The position numbers and the translations under genes were made by a program. Below the pieces are notes generated by a model. The model did no database searches. It had not been told where the DNA came from and saw only the letters and a list, made by a program, of their open reading frames with translations. Positions 61,955 to 64,000 of a stretch of DNA of 64,000 nt are shown here, in pieces (within the stretch, counting starts at the first letter, position 1; each line of letters opens with the position of its first letter). The stretch is from an uncultured Bacteroides sp. GTDB lineage: Bacteria > Bacteroidota > Bacteroidia > Bacteroidales > Bacteroidaceae. Where the stretch lies: contig CAAEFE010000120.1 of NCBI GenBank assembly GCA_900755095.1, positions 47,998 to 111,997 on the forward strand. The letters are read 5' to 3'.

Positions 61955-62515
61955 CCAATTATTTCCGGCGTTACTGCTATTGACCAGCATCTCTACCCGC
62001 TGTCTGTATGTATTTGCTCCTTCAGCGATATTCTTTCCCGCATCCGCTGTTCCCATTCCATAAACAACGATAGGAGTCTGCCACACCATACCTGAATGGA
62101 TAGCACTGCCCTGATAAGGGCGTAAAAGTTCGTCCATAGTGAAACCATTCCTTCCTCCGCTGCGGTAAGCATCGAATTCAGATCCGGTAGTTGTTACCAC
62201 TGTCAGCGGTTTACCGGCGACTGCCGGAGTCTTGGATAGGAAAGTAAAGACTTCATCCTGCCATTTCTTTAGTAATGACGGTGCAGACATCCAATAGAAA
62301 GGAAACTGATAGATCACAGCAGAGGCATCAGAGATGATTTTACTCCATTCGTCTACATTGAAAGCGATGTCAGGCGATAATTCGTAAAGGTTGAATACGG
62401 CTACTCCTTCAATGTCACCAACGGCATCAATTAATGCCTTGTTTGCTTGAGATCCTTTCATGTTTGGATGTGCCAGCAGGATCACTACTTTTCTTAAATC
62501 TTTATTCATATTCAA
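61952..62515 (-). CDS. NAD(P)H oxidoreductase, flavodoxin-fold (MdaB/KefF-like)
   Basis: The 187-residue protein has the flavodoxin_2 fold: VILLAHPNMKGSQANKALID, YQFPFYWMSAPSLLKKWQDEVF, and VVTTTGSEFDAYRSGGRNGF. Members reduce quinones or aid detoxification with FMN or FAD. It stands alone. A KefF-like partner role is not supported because no kef gene is adjacent. Confidence 0.9.
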   Translation of the reverse strand: MNMNKDLRKVVILLAHPNMKGSQANKALIDAVGDIEGVAVFNLYELSPDIAFNVDEWSKIISDASAVIYQFPFYWMSAPSLLKKWQDEVFTFLSKTPAVAGKPLTVVTTTGSEFDAYRSGGRNGFTMDELLRPYQGSAIHSGMVWQTPIVVYGMGTADAGKNIAEGANTYRQRVEMLVNSSNAGNNW

Positions 62516-62634
62516 TCAGGTATTTAGGATGATATAACTACTTATAGATTATAAAGGTGTAAAAATAAGAAAAAGTTCGCGAAAACCAATATCTTAATTA
62601 AAAATAAAACAATCCCTCTTTGCTTTTGAATTTG

Positions 62635-62642
62635 TATTTTTG
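62635..62642 (+). promoter_or_regulatory. -7 box for nspC
   Basis: TATTTTTG matches TANNTTTG, 42 bases before the start. Confidence 0.5.
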
Positions 62643-62684
62643 CATCCACGTTCGTAAGGCGTTATTTTAGATAATAATTTATAT

Positions 62685-63824
62685 ATGATAGATTTTAATC
62701 AGTTCCCTTCTCCTTGTTACATCATGGAAGAAGAGCTTTTAAGAAAGAACCTGTGTTTGATAAAAAGCGTGGCCGACAGGGCGGGAGTGGAGATTATTCT
62801 TGCTTTCAAGTCATTTGCCATGTGGCGCTCTTTCCCCATATTCCGTGAATATATAGATCATTCTACGGCAAGTTCGGTGTATGAAGCCCGTTTGGCATTG
62901 GAAGAGTTCGGCAGCAAGGCGCATACATATTCTCCTGCTTATACGGAACAGGATTTCCCGGAAATCATGCGTTGCAGCAGTCATATCACATTCAACTCAA
63001 TGCAGCAGTTTGAACGCTTCTATCCGATGGTGGTTGCAGAAGGAAGTGGCATCTCTTGTGGTATCCGCGTAAATCCTGAATATTCGGAAGTGGAAACCGA
63101 ACTTTATAATCCATGTGCACCCGGCACACGTTTTGGGATAACAGCCGATTTGTTGCCCGAAGCATTACCGCAAGGTATTGAAGGCTTTCATTGTCATTGT
63201 CACTGTGAATCTTCTTCTTATGAGCTGGAACGTACATTGGAACATCTTGAAGCTAAATTTGCCCATTGGTTTCCACAGATTAAATGGTTGAATCTGGGTG
63301 GTGGACACCTGATGACTCGTAAGGATTATGATACCGAACATTTGATAAGACTGTTGCAAGGATTAAAAGCACGCTATCCTCATTTGCGCATTATCCTGGA
63401 GCCCGGTTCGGCCTTTACCTGGCAGACGGGAGTGCTGACTTCCGAAGTGGTGGATATTGTGGAAAGTCGTGGTATCAAGACGGCTATTTTGAATGTTAGT
63501 TTCACTTGCCACATGCCGGATTGTCTGGAGATGCCATATCAACCTGCCGTGCGTGGTGCAGAGATGGGAAATGAAGGAAAATATATTTATCGTCTCGGAG
63601 GAAATTCCTGTTTGAGCGGTGATTATATGGGACTGTGGAGCTTCGATCACGAGTTGCAAATCGGAGAGCGTATCGTGTTCGAAGATATGATTCATTATAC
63701 GATGGTCAAGACAAATATGTTTAACGGAATTCATCATCCTGCCATTGCCATTTGGACAAAAGAGGGGAAAGCTGAAATATACAAGCAATTTTCTTATGAA
63801 GATTATCGTGACCGAATGAGTTGA
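62685..63824 (+). CDS. nspC: carboxynorspermidine decarboxylase
   Basis: The 379-residue protein is a fold III PLP decarboxylase with the Schiff-base Lys at about residue 42 in ILAFKSFAMW, a glycine-rich WLNLGGGHLMT and ILEPGSAFTW, and a late CHMPDCLEMPYQP with the substrate Asp/Cys region. It forms spermidine or norspermidine from the carboxy precursor. No polyamine partner gene (carboxyspermidine dehydrogenase) is beside it in the window. Confidence 0.94.
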   Translation: MIDFNQFPSPCYIMEEELLRKNLCLIKSVADRAGVEIILAFKSFAMWRSFPIFREYIDHSTASSVYEARLALEEFGSKAHTYSPAYTEQDFPEIMRCSSHITFNSMQQFERFYPMVVAEGSGISCGIRVNPEYSEVETELYNPCAPGTRFGITADLLPEALPQGIEGFHCHCHCESSSYELERTLEHLEAKFAHWFPQIKWLNLGGGHLMTRKDYDTEHLIRLLQGLKARYPHLRIILEPGSAFTWQTGVLTSEVVDIVESRGIKTAILNVSFTCHMPDCLEMPYQPAVRGAEMGNEGKYIYRLGGNSCLSGDYMGLWSFDHELQIGERIVFEDMIHYTMVKTNMFNGIHHPAIAIWTKEGKAEIYKQFSYEDYRDRMS

Positions 63825-63892
63825 TAATCAAAATGATTGTTTTGCGGTAGGTGCAAAGTGAACAGATTTCTGTGAAAAAAGTAGGCAGAATG

Positions 63893-63923
63893 TTTGCATG
63901 TTTACGGAAAATCCCTACCTTTG
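63893..63923 (+). promoter_or_regulatory. promoter of tRNA-Gly
   Basis: TTTG at 63893-63896 and TACCTTTG at 63916-63923 are 19 bases apart, a full match to the pattern; the tRNA begins 20 bases later. Confidence 0.75.
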
Positions 63924-63942
63924 CAACCGCAAACGAAAAAAT

Positions 63943-64000
63943 GCGGAAATAGCTCAGTTGGTAGAGCATAACCTTGCCAAGGTTAGGGTCGCGAGTTCGA
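63943..64000 (+). tRNA. tRNA-Gly (anticodon GCC), cut by the window edge
   Basis: The sequence begins GCGGAAATAGCTCAGTTGGT, with D-arm AGCTC...GAGC, an anticodon stem ending in CCTT-GCC-AAGG, and the T-arm GTTCGA just reached. The 3' half of the T-arm and the acceptor end lie outside the window. Confidence 0.95.

Overview
The window looks like a chromosomal segment of a Bacteroides species, probably in the B. thetaiotaomicron/ovatus group. The evidence is the repeated Bacteroidetes promoter signature (a -7 box TANNTTTG, often with TTTG about 19-20 bases upstream), AT-rich spacers, lipoproteins with typical lipoboxes, an Rnf operon headed by an RseC-like gene, and a thiSEGCHF-type thiamine operon. 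The species call is inference from gene content and remembered gene order, not from a search.

Region 1 (1-7410) is the 3' end of a capsular polysaccharide operon on the + strand: membrane O-acyltransferase, two left-handed beta-helix acetyltransferases, two GT4 glycosyltransferases, a nucleotide-sugar epimerase, a WcfS/PglC-type initiating sugar-phosphate transferase, a PIG-L deacetylase and a WbuC cupin. Several places look decayed: a 24-bp perfect inverted repeat disrupts the start of the first acetyltransferase, and short coding remnants lie between genes. Region 2 (about 7460-12460) is the cassette that commonly borders Bacteroides capsule loci: a run of three hairpins, a zinc amidase, a 35-residue one-helix protein ('smalltalk'), an HU-like protein, DUF4248, a primase-like PriCT-2/DUF3987 protein, a VirE-N/BT4734-like protein, and a small helix-turn-helix-like gene split at a dnaX-type A AAA AAG slippery site.

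Region 3 (12600-18400) is rseC-rnfBCDGEA, the Na+/H+-translocating ferredoxin:NAD+ oxidoreductase. Region 4 (18480-36200) is mostly housekeeping: galE, a higBA toxin-antitoxin pair, ispE and dnaB transcribed divergently, pheT, a YebC-family regulator, a TSCPD protein, mntH, an exonuclease III-type gene, a YjbQ-family gene, a C_GCAxxG_C_C protein, a small winged-helix gene, lepA, a cation/proton antiporter, and rmuC with map. Region 5 (36290-46150) has a secreted protein of unknown function, a B12-binding radical SAM protein, a small lipoprotein, an RluA-type synthase, rlmD, ppdK and two outer-membrane beta-barrels.

Region 6 (46221-52303, - strand) is the thiamine operon thiS-thiE-thiG-thiC-thiH-thiF-tenI-like, under a clear TPP riboswitch. 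Region 7 (52365-64000) holds an orphan sensor kinase with an ABC-type ligand domain, iron superoxide dismutase, a secreted YD-repeat protein, a UvrD/PcrA helicase, a glycine-zipper lipoprotein, a lipoprotein ending in a TonB domain, a flavodoxin-fold reductase, nspC and the start of tRNA-Gly(GCC).

The most unusual items are the capsule-side cassette with its holin/endolysin-like gene pair and frameshift gene, the interleaved A-B-A'-B' inverted repeats at 60199-60277, the 24-bp inverted repeat at 1119-1171, and the three-hairpin cluster at 7466-7566. No CRISPR array, rRNA gene or insertion sequence was seen.
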